Of a stretch of DNA of 64,000 bases, positions 10,660 to 21,641 are shown in pieces (positions within the stretch are counted from its first letter, which is position 1; each line of letters opens with the position of its first letter). A program made the translations under genes and the position numbers. Origin of the DNA: Megascapheus bottae (Eukaryota > Chordata > Mammalia > Rodentia > Geomyidae). The stretch is from assembly GCA_024803745.1 (NCBI GenBank), contig JANJXV010000100.1, forward strand, positions 2,418,001-2,482,000, read 5' to 3'. The notes beneath the pieces are model-generated. The model did no database searches. It was not told where the DNA came from and saw only the letters and a list, made by a program, of their open reading frames with translations.

Positions 10660-10850
10660 GCCAGGTGTTGGTGGCTCACTCCTGTCATCCTAGCTACTCA
10701 GGAGACTGAGATCTGAGGACCATGGTTCAAAGCCAGCCTGGCACAAAATTCCATGAGACTCCTTTCCAATTACCCACCATAAAATATTTAATGGCTTGTG
10801 GCATATCATGGTATAGCACTTGTGGTATCGACAAAAATAATTCGGGGGAA
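10660..10850 (+). repeat. Composite B1/ID SINE, left half
   Basis: AGCCAGGTGTTGGTGGCTCA, CTGTCATCCTAGCTACTCAG, GAGACTGAGATCTGAGGACC: clear 7SL/B1-like head. Preceded at 10585-10650 by an ID-like tail ending in an A-rich run. Partner in B at 50160-50380. Confidence 0.88.
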
Positions 10851-11027
10851 TAGATTTAGGTTATAAATAGAATTATTCCATTGAAAAAGAACTACATTAT
10901 ATGATGACATATGCTGGTACTGTGAGAATATTGCAAAATCTTAGGGTATCAATTAATAGTACTGTGAAGTACACCCAGAATGTTAATGTTCTATGTCTGG
11001 CATAACAGTCACTTGGGGAAGAAACTT

Positions 11028-11107
11028 TTTTTCTTTTTTTTGGCTGGGGGATTTGTAAGGCTTGAATTCTGGGCCTGGGCACTGTTCCTGAGCTCTTCAA
11101 CTCAAGG
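11028..11107 (-). repeat. Reverse SINE, cut by a deletion in copy A
   Basis: GGCTTGAATTCTGGGCCTGG and GAGCTCTTCAACTCAAGG, then an abrupt switch to AATATAAAACAATC. In copy B the same SINE is complete (50545-50790). Confidence 0.85.
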
Positions 11108-11686
11108 AATATAAAACAATCAAAAATTGCGTGGAGAGTGCCAAAAAAAGTACTAAATATAGAATTACATAGAAATATGGTCCAACACTTCTATTTCTAG
11201 ATTTGTACCTAACGGAAGAGAAAGCAGAGACTAGAACAAATATGTGGAGAATCCATTCACAACTATTAATAATAATCAAAACATAGAAATATGCAAAACA
11301 ATGCATTGAAAAGGAAGAACATTTTACTATATTTTACAGATGAATCTTGATTACAGTAAACTAAAAATACAGCAGTCATAAAGGAAGAGCTAGGGTATGT
11401 TTTCCCTTCCAGAGCTTCCAAGGATCAACAAACCCTTAGAGCCAAAAAGCACGATGGTTCCAGAGAATGGAGTAGAGAGGAACAGGAGCTGAATGTTTAA
11501 TGATTATACATGGAAGATGAAAATTGCTCTAGATGGGTAAAATGAAGAGAGAACTGTACCCTAAACAATAGTTATGTAGCCACACAGGATGGGACACACC
11601 TATACTCCCTGATCTTGGGAAACTCAAGAAGGATTTCTAGCCATCCTAGATGCATGGAAAGATCTATCATAAAAACTAATGTGGAG
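11108..11686. other. Unique duplicated sequence without recognised gene
   Basis: Partner 51301-51880 in B. No coding or repeat signal recognised. Confidence 0.6.
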
Positions 11687-11862
11687 GGGCTGGGAGTTTG
11701 GCATAGTTGTAGAGTGCTTGTATGAAGACGAAGGTTCAATTCCGAAGTACCACATACACAGAAAAAACCAGAAGTAGTGCTGTGGTTCAAGTAGAAGATC
11801 ACTAGGCTTGAGGAAAGCTGAAGGACAGTGCTCAGACTGAGTTCCAGCCAAAGGCTTGTTTA
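11687..11862 (+). repeat. ID-like dimeric SINE
   Basis: GGGGCTGGGAGTTTGGCATA, then TAGAGTGCTTG, ACCACATACACAGAAAAAAC and GAGGAAAGCTGAAGGACAGT. Partner in B at 51880-52055. Confidence 0.85.
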
Positions 11863-11875
11863 AAAAAAACCAGAA

Positions 11876-12130
11876 AGCTGAGCATGATGGGGTGGTGGCT
11901 CACTTCTATAATCCTAGCTACTCAGGAGGCTGAGATCTGAGGATCAAGGTTTAAAGCCATCCTGGCACAAAAAGACCTGAGACTCTTATCTCCAATTTAC
12001 CTTTAGAAAATGGGAAGTGGGGCTTGGCTCCAGGGTAAAGTGGTAGCCTGGAGCTGAAGAGCTCAAGGATAGTGCCCAGGCTGAGTTCAAGATCTATGAC
12101 CCACCAAAAAAAAAACAAAAAACAAAAAAC
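11876..12130 (+). repeat. Composite B1/ID SINE, full length
   Basis: GGTGGTGGCTCACTTCTATA, ATCCTAGCTACTCAGGAGGC, CTTATCTCCAATTTACCTTT, GAGCTGAAGAGCTCAAGGAT and an A-rich tail. This shows the composite layout best: a 7SL-like head joined to an ID-like body. Partner in B at 52068-52325. Confidence 0.92.
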
Positions 12131-12570
12131 AATGTGGAAAAATTTGGATTCTGTGAATTTTATCAGGCATATAAATGTCTTTTTTTGCTGTTGAAATAAC
12201 AAATTGTTTGGAAACATTTTAAAAGTTTTTACCTAGAAATGTACACTACAAATGGAATTAATAACAAACACAAAATATGCAAAAGATACAAATTATCACA
12301 ATATGGGTATCCTGCTTCTGTATCTTTTCACTGACTCCTGTTCAAATGAGTCACATATTCTGAATCATTTCTCCCAGTCGATATATGCCACACATGTTAG
12401 CTTGTACTGAACTTCTTGGGAAATCAAAAGCAAATACTAAACAAATGTGTGTTGGATTTTGTCAACAGTGATATTTCAAATATAAATCCCTACTCATCGC
12501 ATTATTTAGTATCAATGCCGGAATATAACTTACACTGGCAGAATCTTCAATCTTTTGAGAATCTTCAAAA

Positions 12571-12795
12571 GGGTGTGTAAATATTTAGGATCGTTATGTC
12601 TTCCTGGAGGAAAGATCCCTTTAGTAGCATGTAGTCACCTTCTTTGTCTTTTCTTACTAATTTTAGTTTGAATTTTAGTTTGTTTCTGATATGATAATGG
12701 CAACTCCAGCCTGTTTATGGGGGCAGTTAGCTTGATAGAGTTTATTCCAACCTCTCAGTTTCAAAAGATGATTGTTTTGGGGCAAGATGTGTCTC
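12571..12795 (-). mobile_element. L1 internal fragment (ORF2 endonuclease region), copy A
   Basis: GGGTGTGTAAATATTTAGGA to GCAAGATGTGTCTC matches the endonuclease part of the L1 at 18137-18362. The fragment starts without a 3' UTR or poly(A). The same left junction is present in B (52763), so it predates the duplication. In A it is cut at 12795 by the next L1. Confidence 0.9.
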
Positions 12796-13790
12796 TTTTT
12801 TTATTTTAATATATTTTTATTGTAATTAATAGAAGGGTTACATTATATTCACCAGATAGAAGGTGCATTACTTCACAAACATTGATACCCTTTCTCATGT
12901 CTTGGTCCCCAGTTCCCTCTCCCCACCCCCAACCCTCATCTTGTTTTACCCCCTTCCCTATCCTATTTCAAATAACCAAATATGCATATATACAATATAT
13001 CAGACAATCAGGTGAAATACTGTAACAATATGAGTTAACCAAGAGACAGAAAAAGAGATGAGAGATAACATAGTACATTAAGGACAACCATCACTCATTA
13101 TATGGCTTTTGTTTCTATATCCTGGAGGTTCTTTCATTTAGCATCATATTATATGGCCTTATGTATCTAGATTTTACTCTATTGTAAATCTGTTAGGTGA
13201 GCCCAAGGTTTCCACTGATAATGACAAATGAGACAAACCATTGAGCCTGTGTTCCTTTGGGTCGGGCTTACTTCACTTAATATGATTTTTTCAAAGTCTT
13301 TCCATTTCTTTACAAATGGGGCAATGTCGTTCTTTCTGACAGCAGCATAGGATACCGTTGTGTATAAATACCACATCTTGTTGATCCACTCATCAACTGA
13401 GGGGCATCTGGACTGGTTCCATATCTTTGCTATGGTAAATAGTGCTGCAATGAATATTGTTGTGCTAGTGAATTTAGTATGTCCTTGTTTCTAGACAAGA
13501 GGGTAAATGCTGAGTAGTGGAATTTCTGGTTCATAGGGGAGCTCTATGTTTAGTCTTTTGAAGAATGCCATACTGTTTTTTCCATAGTGGTTGAAGGAGT
13601 TTGCACTCCCACCAACAGTGTAGTAGTTATCCCTATTGGCCACATCCCCTCCAGCATCTGTTGTTATTAGATTTCTTGATCCTGGCCATTCTAACTGGAG
13701 TGAGGTAGAATCTTAGAGTTGTTTTGATTTGCATTTCTTTTATGGCCAGATATGTTGAGCATTTCTTCATGTGTCTGTATGCCATGTAGG
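12796..13790 (-). mobile_element. 5'-truncated L1, older subfamily
   Basis: Poly(T) then TTATTGTAATTAATAGAAGG, the 3' end, followed by the polypyrimidine stretch of the 3' UTR and the ORF2 C-terminal coding sequence (13179-13376 still open: KLWYLYT-like [16 protein letters not shown]). Ends near GTGTCTGTATGCCAT. Differs from the younger L1s at 14222 and 21642 (AATAGAAGGGTTACATTATATTC against AGTAAAAGGGTTACATGATA). Confidence 0.9.
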
Positions 13791-14221
13791 GTATTTATCT
13801 AGACATTTTCCTTATCTTTATAAAAAAATCTAGAAGATTGGGTCTAACTGCAGAGATTAGGTATTTTTTTAACTTTTGATTCAGCCCAAATCTTGACTAT
13901 TTAACTTAGATTTAGAAGCCAAATATAATGTTTTACATCATTGCCTTTTTCAAATTAAAAAATAAAAAAACAAAAACATTGTGTGCTGGAGATGTGCTAG
14001 AGATTGAACCTAGGGCCTTTCATAAGTGAGTACATGCTGTACCTTGGAGATACATTTCTATCCTTACATTATTTTCTTTCTGATATGTAAGTCCAGCTGC
14101 TAATGCTGAATGGGTCAGAAACAAGTAGCAATTCAACTGGAATTTGCATTTCATCCTGGAATTCGGAGGGGAATGTAGACCCCAGCTGAAGGTTTTCTCC
14201 TTTTCTTTTTCTTTTTTTCCA
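13791..14221. other. Unique stretch with a decayed ID-like piece
   Basis: About 430 bases found only in copy A. A weak reverse ID-like segment at about 13978-14065 (GATTGAACCTAGGGCCTTTC). Nothing else recognised. Confidence 0.5.
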
Positions 14222-14645
14222 TAATTCTTTTTTTTTTAGATTTTTTTTATTGTAATTAGTAAAAGGGTTACATGATATTTGCCAGATAGAAGGTGCATTA
14301 ATTCACATACATTGATACCCTTTCACAGGTCTTGGTACCTGTTTCCCTCCCCCCCACACCCCCCTCCCGTCTTGGTTTTCCCCCCTTCCCTATCAAATTT
14401 CAAATATCCAAATACAAATAAATTCAAGATATCAGATAACAAAGTGAGATACTATACCAATATGAGATAACCAAGGGACAGTAAAGGAGATGAGAGACAA
14501 CATAGTACATTAAGGACAACAATCATTCATTATATGGTTTTTGTTTCACTATCCTGGAGGTCCTTTCAATTAGCTTCACATTATATGTCCTTATGTATCA
14601 AGATTTTGCTCAATTGCAAATCTCTGCTAGTAGAGCCCAAGATTT

Positions 14646-17600
14646 CTACTGATTATGACGAATGAAGGAAACCATTGAGCCTACGTTCCTTTGAGTCTGG
14701 CTTACTTCACTTAATATGATTTGTTCTAAGTCTTTCCATTTCCTAACAAATGGGGCGATGTCATTCTTTCTGACAGCAGCATAGAATTCCATTGTGTATA
14801 AATACCACAACTTGTTGATCCACTCATCAACTGAGGGACATCTGGGTTGGTTCCATATCTTTGCTATGGTGAATAGTGCTGCAATGAACATTGTTGTGCT
14901 AGTGGGTTTAGTATGTCCTTGTTTCTGGGTGATTGGGTAAATGCCAAGTAGTGGAATTACTGGGTCATAAGGGAGTTCTATGTTTAGGCTTTTGAGGCAC
15001 TGCCACACTGCTTTCCATAGTGGTTGAACGAGTTTGCACTCCCACCAACAGTGTAGTAGTGATCCCTCCTGGCCACATCCCCTCCAGCATCTGTTGCCAT
15101 TCATTTTCCTGATCCTGGCCACTCTACCTGGAGTGAGGTGGAATCAGAGTTGTTTTGATTTGCATTTCTTTTATGACCAGACATGTTGAGCATTTCTTCA
15201 TGTGTCTATAGGCCATTTTTGTTTCTTCTTCAGAGAAGACTCTCTTTAAGTCTTTGGCCCATTTTTTAATGGGATGGTTGTTACTTTGGAGGTTAGTTTT
15301 GGAGTGATTCAATTTTTTGAGTTGTTGATATATTTTAGATATGAGGCCTTTGTCCGTTGTTTGGTTGGTGAAGATCTTCTCCCACTCTGTAGGCTTCCTG
15401 CTTAGTTTACTAGCTATGTCCTTTGCCATACAAAAGCTCTGCAGTTTACTGCAGTCCCACTTATCCAGCCCTTCTCTGATTTGTTGTGATTCTTTGTCCT
15501 TATTAAGAAAGTTTCGACCTGTGCCAACGAGGCCTAGTGTGTCTCCTATTCCTTCCTGTAGAGTTTTCGGTGTGTCAGCTTTTACCTCCAGGTCTTTGAT
15601 CCATTTGGAGTTAATTCTATTGCAAGGTGACAAAGAAGGATCCAGCTTTAGATTTCTGCAGGTGCTTAACCAGTTCTGCCAGCATAACTTGTTGAAGAGG
15701 CTGTCTTTCTTCCATTCTATTTTTTTGGCTCCCTTGTCAAAGATTAGGTGGCCATAGGTCTGTGGTTTAATATGTGGGTCCTCAGTTCTATTCCATTGGT
15801 CTTCAGGCCTGTTCTTGTGCCAGTACCAAGCTGTTTTGATAATTATAGCAAGGTAATAGAGTCTAAAGTTTGGAATTGAAATTCCTCCCCCACTGTTCTT
15901 TCTGCTAAGAAGTGTTTTTGCTATACGGGGGCTTTTATTATTCCATATGAAATTTTGGATTGCCTTTTCTATTTCTTTAAAGAATGACGTTGGGATGTTG
16001 ATGGGTATTGCATTCAATTTGTAGATAGCTCTTGGCAAGATTGTCATTTTCACAATTTTGATTGTTCCAATCCAGGAGCATGGGAGATTTTTCCATTTCC
16101 TTAGATCTGCTTTAATTTCCTTTTTTAGGGTTTTAAAGTTTTCGTCAAAAAGGTCCTTTACATTCTTAGTTAAACTAATTCCTAGGTACTTTATTTTCTT
16201 TGAGGCTATTGTGAAAGGAGTTTCTTCCCTGATTATTGCCTCATTCCTCTCACTGTTGGCATAAAGGAAGGCAGCTGATTTTTGAGGGTTGATTTTAGAG
16301 CCTGCTACTCTGCCAAAGTTTTGAATCAGCTAAAGGAGCTTGGGAGTAGAATCTATAGGATTCTTTAAAAACAGAATCATGTCACCTGCAAAGAGGGATA
16401 GTTTTCTTTCCTCTTTCCCTACTTGGATCCCCTTTATGCTTGCTTCTTGCCTTGTTGCACTGGCTAGGAATTCTAGTACTATGTTAAAGAGTAGTACAGA
16501 GAGTGAGCATCCTTTTCTCGTTCCTGATTTTAGAGGGAATGGCTTTAGATTTTCATCATTAAGTGTAATACTACCAGTAGGTTTCTCATACGCAGCCTTT
16601 ATTACATTGAGCAATGTTCCATGGATTTCTAGTTTCTCCAGAGCTTTTAACATTAATGGGTGTTGGATCTTGTCAAATGACTTTTCTGGGTCTATTGAGA
16701 CAATCATGTGATTTTGGTCCTTGCTCCTGTTGATGTGTTGAACTATATTAATTGATTTGCGTATGTTGAACCAGCTTTGCCTCCCTGTGATGAATCCACT
16801 TTGATCATAGTGTATAATTTTTTTGATGAGTTGTTGAAGACGGTTGGCCAGTATTTTGTTGAGAAGTTTTGCATCGATGTTCATCAAAGATATAGGTCTA
16901 TATTTCTCTTTCTTTGATGAATCTCTGTTTGGTTTGGGGATAAGGGTTATACTGGCTTCATAGAATGAGTTTGGTAAGGAACCTTCATTTTCAATTTCGT
17001 TGAAGAGCTTGAGGAGTATTGGTGTGAGCTCTGCTTTGAAGACCTTATAGAATTCAGCTGTGAATCCATCTGGCCCTGGGCTTTTCTTAGGTGGAAGTTC
17101 TCTAATTGCCATTTCTATTTCAGAGCTTGCAATAGGCCTGTTGAGTTTGCTTAGTTCTTCTTGGTTCAGTGTGGGTATATTAATATTGCCTAGGAATTCA
17201 TCCATTTCATCTAGATTCTCAAATTTTTTGGCATAAAGTTTTGAGAAGTATTCCCTCATGATATTCTGGATTTGGTAATTTCTGTCGTGATATTACCATT
17301 TTTATCTGCGATTTTGTTTATTTCGATATGCTCTCTTCTTTTTTTGGTAAGATTTGCTAAGGGCTTGTCAATTTTGTTAATTCTTTCAAAGAACCAACTC
17401 CTTGTTTTGTTGATTCTTTCTATAGTTTTTTTGGATTCCAAATAATTTAATTCTGCTTTGATTTTAATTATTTGCTTTCTTCTACTGGGATTAGGGTTGG
17501 TTTGTTGCTCTTTTTCCAGGAGCTTAAGGTGAGACATTAACTTGTTAGTTTGCAATTTTTCCAACTTGTTGTTGTAGGCACTCAGCGCTATAAATTTTCG

Positions 17601-18485
17601 TCTGAGTACTGCCTTTGCTGTGTCCCAAAGGAGTTGGTATTTTGTTTGCTCCTTACTGTTAAAGTACATAAACTGTTGGATTTCTGTTCTGATCTCTTCG
17701 ATTACCCAGTGGTGATGCAACAATGTGTTGTTCAGTCCATGGGTTACAGGGTTTTCGTTGGTGGAGATGTGTGTTCAGTTCCAGTTTGATGCCTTTGTGG
17801 TCTGAGAGTGTGCATGGAATAATTCCAGTGTTTCTGAATCTGTCCAGGTTTGTTTTATGGGCTAAGATGTGATCTATTTTGGAAAATGTTCCATGTGCAG
17901 CTGAGAAAAACGTATATTGTGTTGTTGCTGGGTGGAATATTCTGCAGATGTCTGTTAGATCTAGTTGGTCTATATAGTTGTTCAGTTCTAAGGTTTCTCT
18001 GTTGAGTTTTTGCCTTGTTGATCTGTCCATAGGTGAGAGTGGTGTGTTAAACTCACCAACAATCACTGTATTTCGATCTATGTATGGTTTCAGTGTAAGT
18101 AAAGTTTGCTTGATGAAGTCTGGAGCTCCGGGATTGGGTGTGTAAATATTTAGGATCGTTATGTCTCCCTGGAGGAAAGATCCCTTTAGTAGTATGTAGT
18201 AACCTTCTTTGTCTTTTTTTTTACTAATTTTAGTATGAACTCTATTGTATCTGATATGAGGATAGCAACTCCAGCCTGTTTATGGGGGCAGTTAGCTTGA
18301 TAGAGTTTATTCCAACCTCTCACTTTCAAAAGATGATTGTTTTTGGGTAAGATGTGTCTCTTGAAGACAGCAGAACGATGGCTCTCCCTTTTGATCCAAC
18401 TAGACAGCCTATGCCATTTAATTGGAGAGTTAAGTCCATTGATATTGAGAGTTAGGATTGAGAGATATTTATTAGTTCCTACCAT
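14646..18485 (-). pseudogene. L1-ORF2: L1 ORF2 (endonuclease-reverse transcriptase) of the copy-A element, broken
   Basis: About 1280 codons. Endonuclease part begins MVGTNKYLSILTLNINGL; GEFNTP stands where GDFNTP is usual, and SDHKGIKLEL is intact. RT domain 16330-17259 with [25 protein letters not shown] and [10 protein letters not shown], where the catalytic FADD is changed to FAGD. C-terminal Cys-rich part at 14646-15122 ([20 protein letters not shown]). Frameshifts near 18375, 17659-17723 and 17256, and several stops near 16330. Could not support retrotransposition. Confidence 0.9.
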
Positions 18486-18533
18486 TTTTAAAAGCTTTTA
18501 GTAGGGCCTGTGTCTTGACAGTTCTTGTGGTCC

Positions 18534-19718
18534 TTAGATGGTATGCTGTTTAGGTGCCATTTCTTTCCCTATATTGCATTTATTTTGGTTTTCTATGTAT
18601 AGAGCATCTTTGAGAATTCTCTGTAGTGTTGGTTTTGTTTTGACATATTGTTGCACCCTTTCGCTGGAATGGAATATTTTATTGTTCCCTCAGTTATGAA
18701 TGAGAGCTTAGCTGGCTACAATATTCTTGGTTGGTAGTTATTTGATTTAAGGGCATGACATATATGCTTCCAGTCACTTCGTGCTTGCATGGTCTCTGCT
18801 GAGAAATCTGGGATTATTCTGATTGGTTTGCCTTTATAGGTTAGTGATCCCTTTTCCCTGGCTGCCTTTAGGATCTTCTCTTTCGTTTCTATTGATCCAG
18901 TTCGGATCACAATGTGGCGGTGGGATGTTCTTTTCTGATCAGGTCTGTTTGGGGTTCTAAAAGCTTCTCGTATCTGGATGGGCCTGCCCTTCTGGATATT
19001 TGGGAAATTCTCTGAGATGATTCCCTGAAGTATATTTCCAATACCATTGACCTGTTTCTCCACGCCCTCCTCAATACCAACTAGCCTTAAATTAGGCTTC
19101 CTAATTGTATCTTGGACCTCCTGAAGCGCTGTCAATTTTCCTAGATTTGGATTGACTCATTTTCTGTTCTTTCTCTATAATAACTAAATTATCTTCAGCC
19201 CCAGAAATTCTCTCCTCTGCATTCTCTAACCTGCTATCAAAGCTATCTACTTTATTTTTCATCTCCCTTGCTTCTAATTGCTCATTTTTCATACCTTGCA
19301 TCTCTTGTTTTAGATCGTGTATGGATTTCTTTATCTGCTTGATTTCCTTTTGAGTGGTTAGCTCAGTAGCTTTATTGTCTTTGGACATTTGCTGGAGTGT
19401 GGTCACGTTTTTATTTGTGGATTCTATGAATTCATCCATCTTTCTTTGAAAAACCTTTATTATGGCCTCCTTTATGGCTTCTTCTTTTTCACTTATCACC
19501 TTGTTTTTGCTTTCCTCTTGTTCAGCTATGGCTTCCTCCATTATCTCTTTCTTTATATTTTCACATTTTTCTTTAATGATGTTTATCAATTGCATTTGTG
19601 TAGCACTTGGAAGACTCTCCTCTAGGTTTGCCAGTGACTGTTCCATTGTCTGTTTACATTGGGTGGGGGATGTTGTTTCTTGATTTGACATTTTTCTTGA
19701 GTTTCTTGTTCGGCCCAT
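18534..19718 (-). pseudogene. L1-ORF1: L1 ORF1 of the copy-A element, broken
   Basis: About 394 codons from MGRTRNSRKMSNQ. N-terminal coiled coil (EKCENIKKEIMEEAI region and following heptads), then an RRM-like part (NLRLVGIEEGVE … GIGNILQGIISENF) and a C-terminal domain (GKPIRIIPDFSAETMQARSD). ORF1p is the trimeric RNA-binding chaperone of L1 particles. Breaks: an indel near 19120 between KSRK and ALQEVQDTI, and a TAC to TAG change after NNYQPRIL near 18716. Confidence 0.88.
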
Positions 19719-20394
19719 TTGAAAAAGGGAGCAAGATTACTACTAAATACGATTATAGTTTTTTTCAGATATAACCAACCTAGACCTCTGTAGCTGGCAG
19801 ACACTAGAGGCTCACAAGTTTTGATTGGTATTATCACTCTTTCTTTTTGTGCACTTACAGACCAGTCTAATACAACCACTGATAAGCGATTTATACCCAA
19901 AACAATAAGCCTCTCAGTCCAATCTCTATTGTCTTTAAGTCCCTCTGAGCCTAGAGAATAATTAACCACCTACATATACAATGTTGCTCAACAGCCATCA
20001 AGTGTAGATCCGTGCAGTATAAGGGTTGAAAGACGACCAGAGGTCCAGAGATAGAAAAAAGAATGAGAGAGGTCAGGGGAGGTACAAGAGGATTAACGTA
20101 GGAGCGTAAGTATATTGTAGTAATGAAGAAAAGGTATACCATAAGGATAACTGACCTAAGTTGGTAAGTAGGTAGCATATTTGAGTACAAAGTTGGAAAG
20201 TATTAGAATAAACTTTATGTGTTGCTGCACGACTAGCTCTTAGCCCAACCAGTGGCCTCACAGTGGACCATAGGATGGATCTGTTTTTCTTGTCTACGTT
20301 GAGGGAAAGGGGTATTTCACAAGATGTAGAATCGAAGATTTCAGAAGCCAATGCTGTGAGTGAATTAGCTCTTAAAAAGCATTTTTATTTTCTT

Positions 20395-20588
20395 TTATCT
20401 TTCTGCCAGTCTTGGGGCTGGAATTCAGGGCCTGAGCACTGTCCTCGGGTTTTCTCAAGTCTAGCCCTCTGCCACTTGAGCCACAGTGCCACATCTAGAT
20501 TTTCTATCTATGTGATACTGGGCAATCAAACCCAGATCTTCATGGATGCTAGGCAAGCACTCTACCACTATGCCAAACTCTCAACCCT
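20395..20588 (-). repeat. ID-like dimeric SINE, reverse (in inverted repeat)
   Basis: TGCCAGTCTTGGGGCTGGAA to GATGCTAGGCAAGCACTCTA. It is the inverted counterpart of the SINE at 1728-1925. Confidence 0.88.
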
Positions 20589-20824
20589 GACATAGTAATT
20601 ATAAAGTCACCATCATCATATCAAAATATCCTTTCTCCTACAAAGAATGAACACTTATCTATGTGTGTAATGCTTTTTTTAAATTTCACTAATTCTTCTG
20701 TGTTTTTCCCTCTTGCATTTTTTACACATGACAGAAAAGCTAATCATCAGGAAAAAACTGATTAGGATACAGAAACCTAATAATATCCTAGTGGATTGAC
20801 GTCAAAAATATGTGCAAGATACCC

Positions 20825-21015
20825 TGTGTGTTTGACCTAGTGGTAGAGTCCTTGGCTACCACGCAAAAAGACTCAGGTTTGATTCCTCATTACCACATAC
20901 ATAGAAAACGCTGCAAGTGGTGCTGTGGCTCGGTGGGACAGCTAAAGCCTAAACAAAGCCCAAGAACAATGTTCACACTCTGAGGTCAAGTCCCAAGACT
21001 AGCAAAAAAAAATTC
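20825..21015 (+). repeat. ID-like dimeric SINE (in inverted repeat)
   Basis: GACCTAGTGGTAGAGTCCTT, CATTACCACATACATAGAAA and a tail of eight A. Counterpart of the reverse SINE at 1310-1505. Confidence 0.85.
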
Positions 21016-21641
21016 GACAAGGGGCAAAATGCAGGCAGAGAAGGCACTGTGAAGCAAATGTTTTGTAAAGGATGAGGGCAATATTGACCCTTAAATTTGG
21101 ATCTTACCTAAGAAAGGCTCCTTGAGCCTGAGACCAGACTGGTAGTTGGGCCTAGTGCAAGACATTGGGATTGGACAAATAAGGTGTGCTGTTTACTACA
21201 TCCACATATATATTGTGAGACTGGAGGAGAGATTCAGCCTCCATTATGTCTTTGGTGAGATCCTCTGTGAGCAAGGATCTTTGGTCATTGGGCCCTGAAA
21301 GGTGACCCTGCCTCCTTCACAATGGAACAGAATATGGACCCCTGGTAACCAAGCCACTGTAACTAACAACCAGCTCAAGCCAGCTCACTTGGCCTGTGGC
21401 TCAGGAGGAAGAAAGATGTTGATGTGCTGTTGCCAAAGGTCAGGAAACTCGAGTCACAGGCATGGAAACTGTGGATGTCTTACTCGAAGATGTACATGCT
21501 AGATCATTGCCAAGCCACAAATCCAGTATAACAGGCCTTTCTCTAAGAAGAAGGCCAGGAAAATCCAGGGCAACCAGATGAGGTATATTTCTAAGAAGAA
21601 ATGTATTTGACCCCATCATCCTCTCCACACACTTCAACTTT

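Larger units (their letters stand above)
14222..20282 (-). mobile_element. L1: Near-full-length L1, 5' UTR truncated, inactive (copy A)
   Basis: Poly(T) at 14222 followed by TTTTTATTGTAATTAGTAAA marks the 3' end. 3' UTR 14222-14645, ORF2 14646-18485, ORF1 18534-19718, part of the 5' UTR 19719-20282. Compared with the full-length element in B, the 5' end is missing: 20279-20282 corresponds to about 56711 there. The 5' junction with the inverted repeat shares four bases (ATCT). No clear target site duplication was found. Confidence 0.95.

Noticed and set aside
14279..14470. Short plus-strand frames starting MPDRRCINSHTLI (also 28214)
   Set aside because: Antisense of the L1 3' UTR, repeated with each L1 3' end.
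15341..15757. Open frames antisense to L1 ORF2, for example MRPLSVVWLVKIF (also 22689, 61146)
   Set aside because: They recur wherever L1 ORF2 occurs and are shadows of the sense coding sequence.
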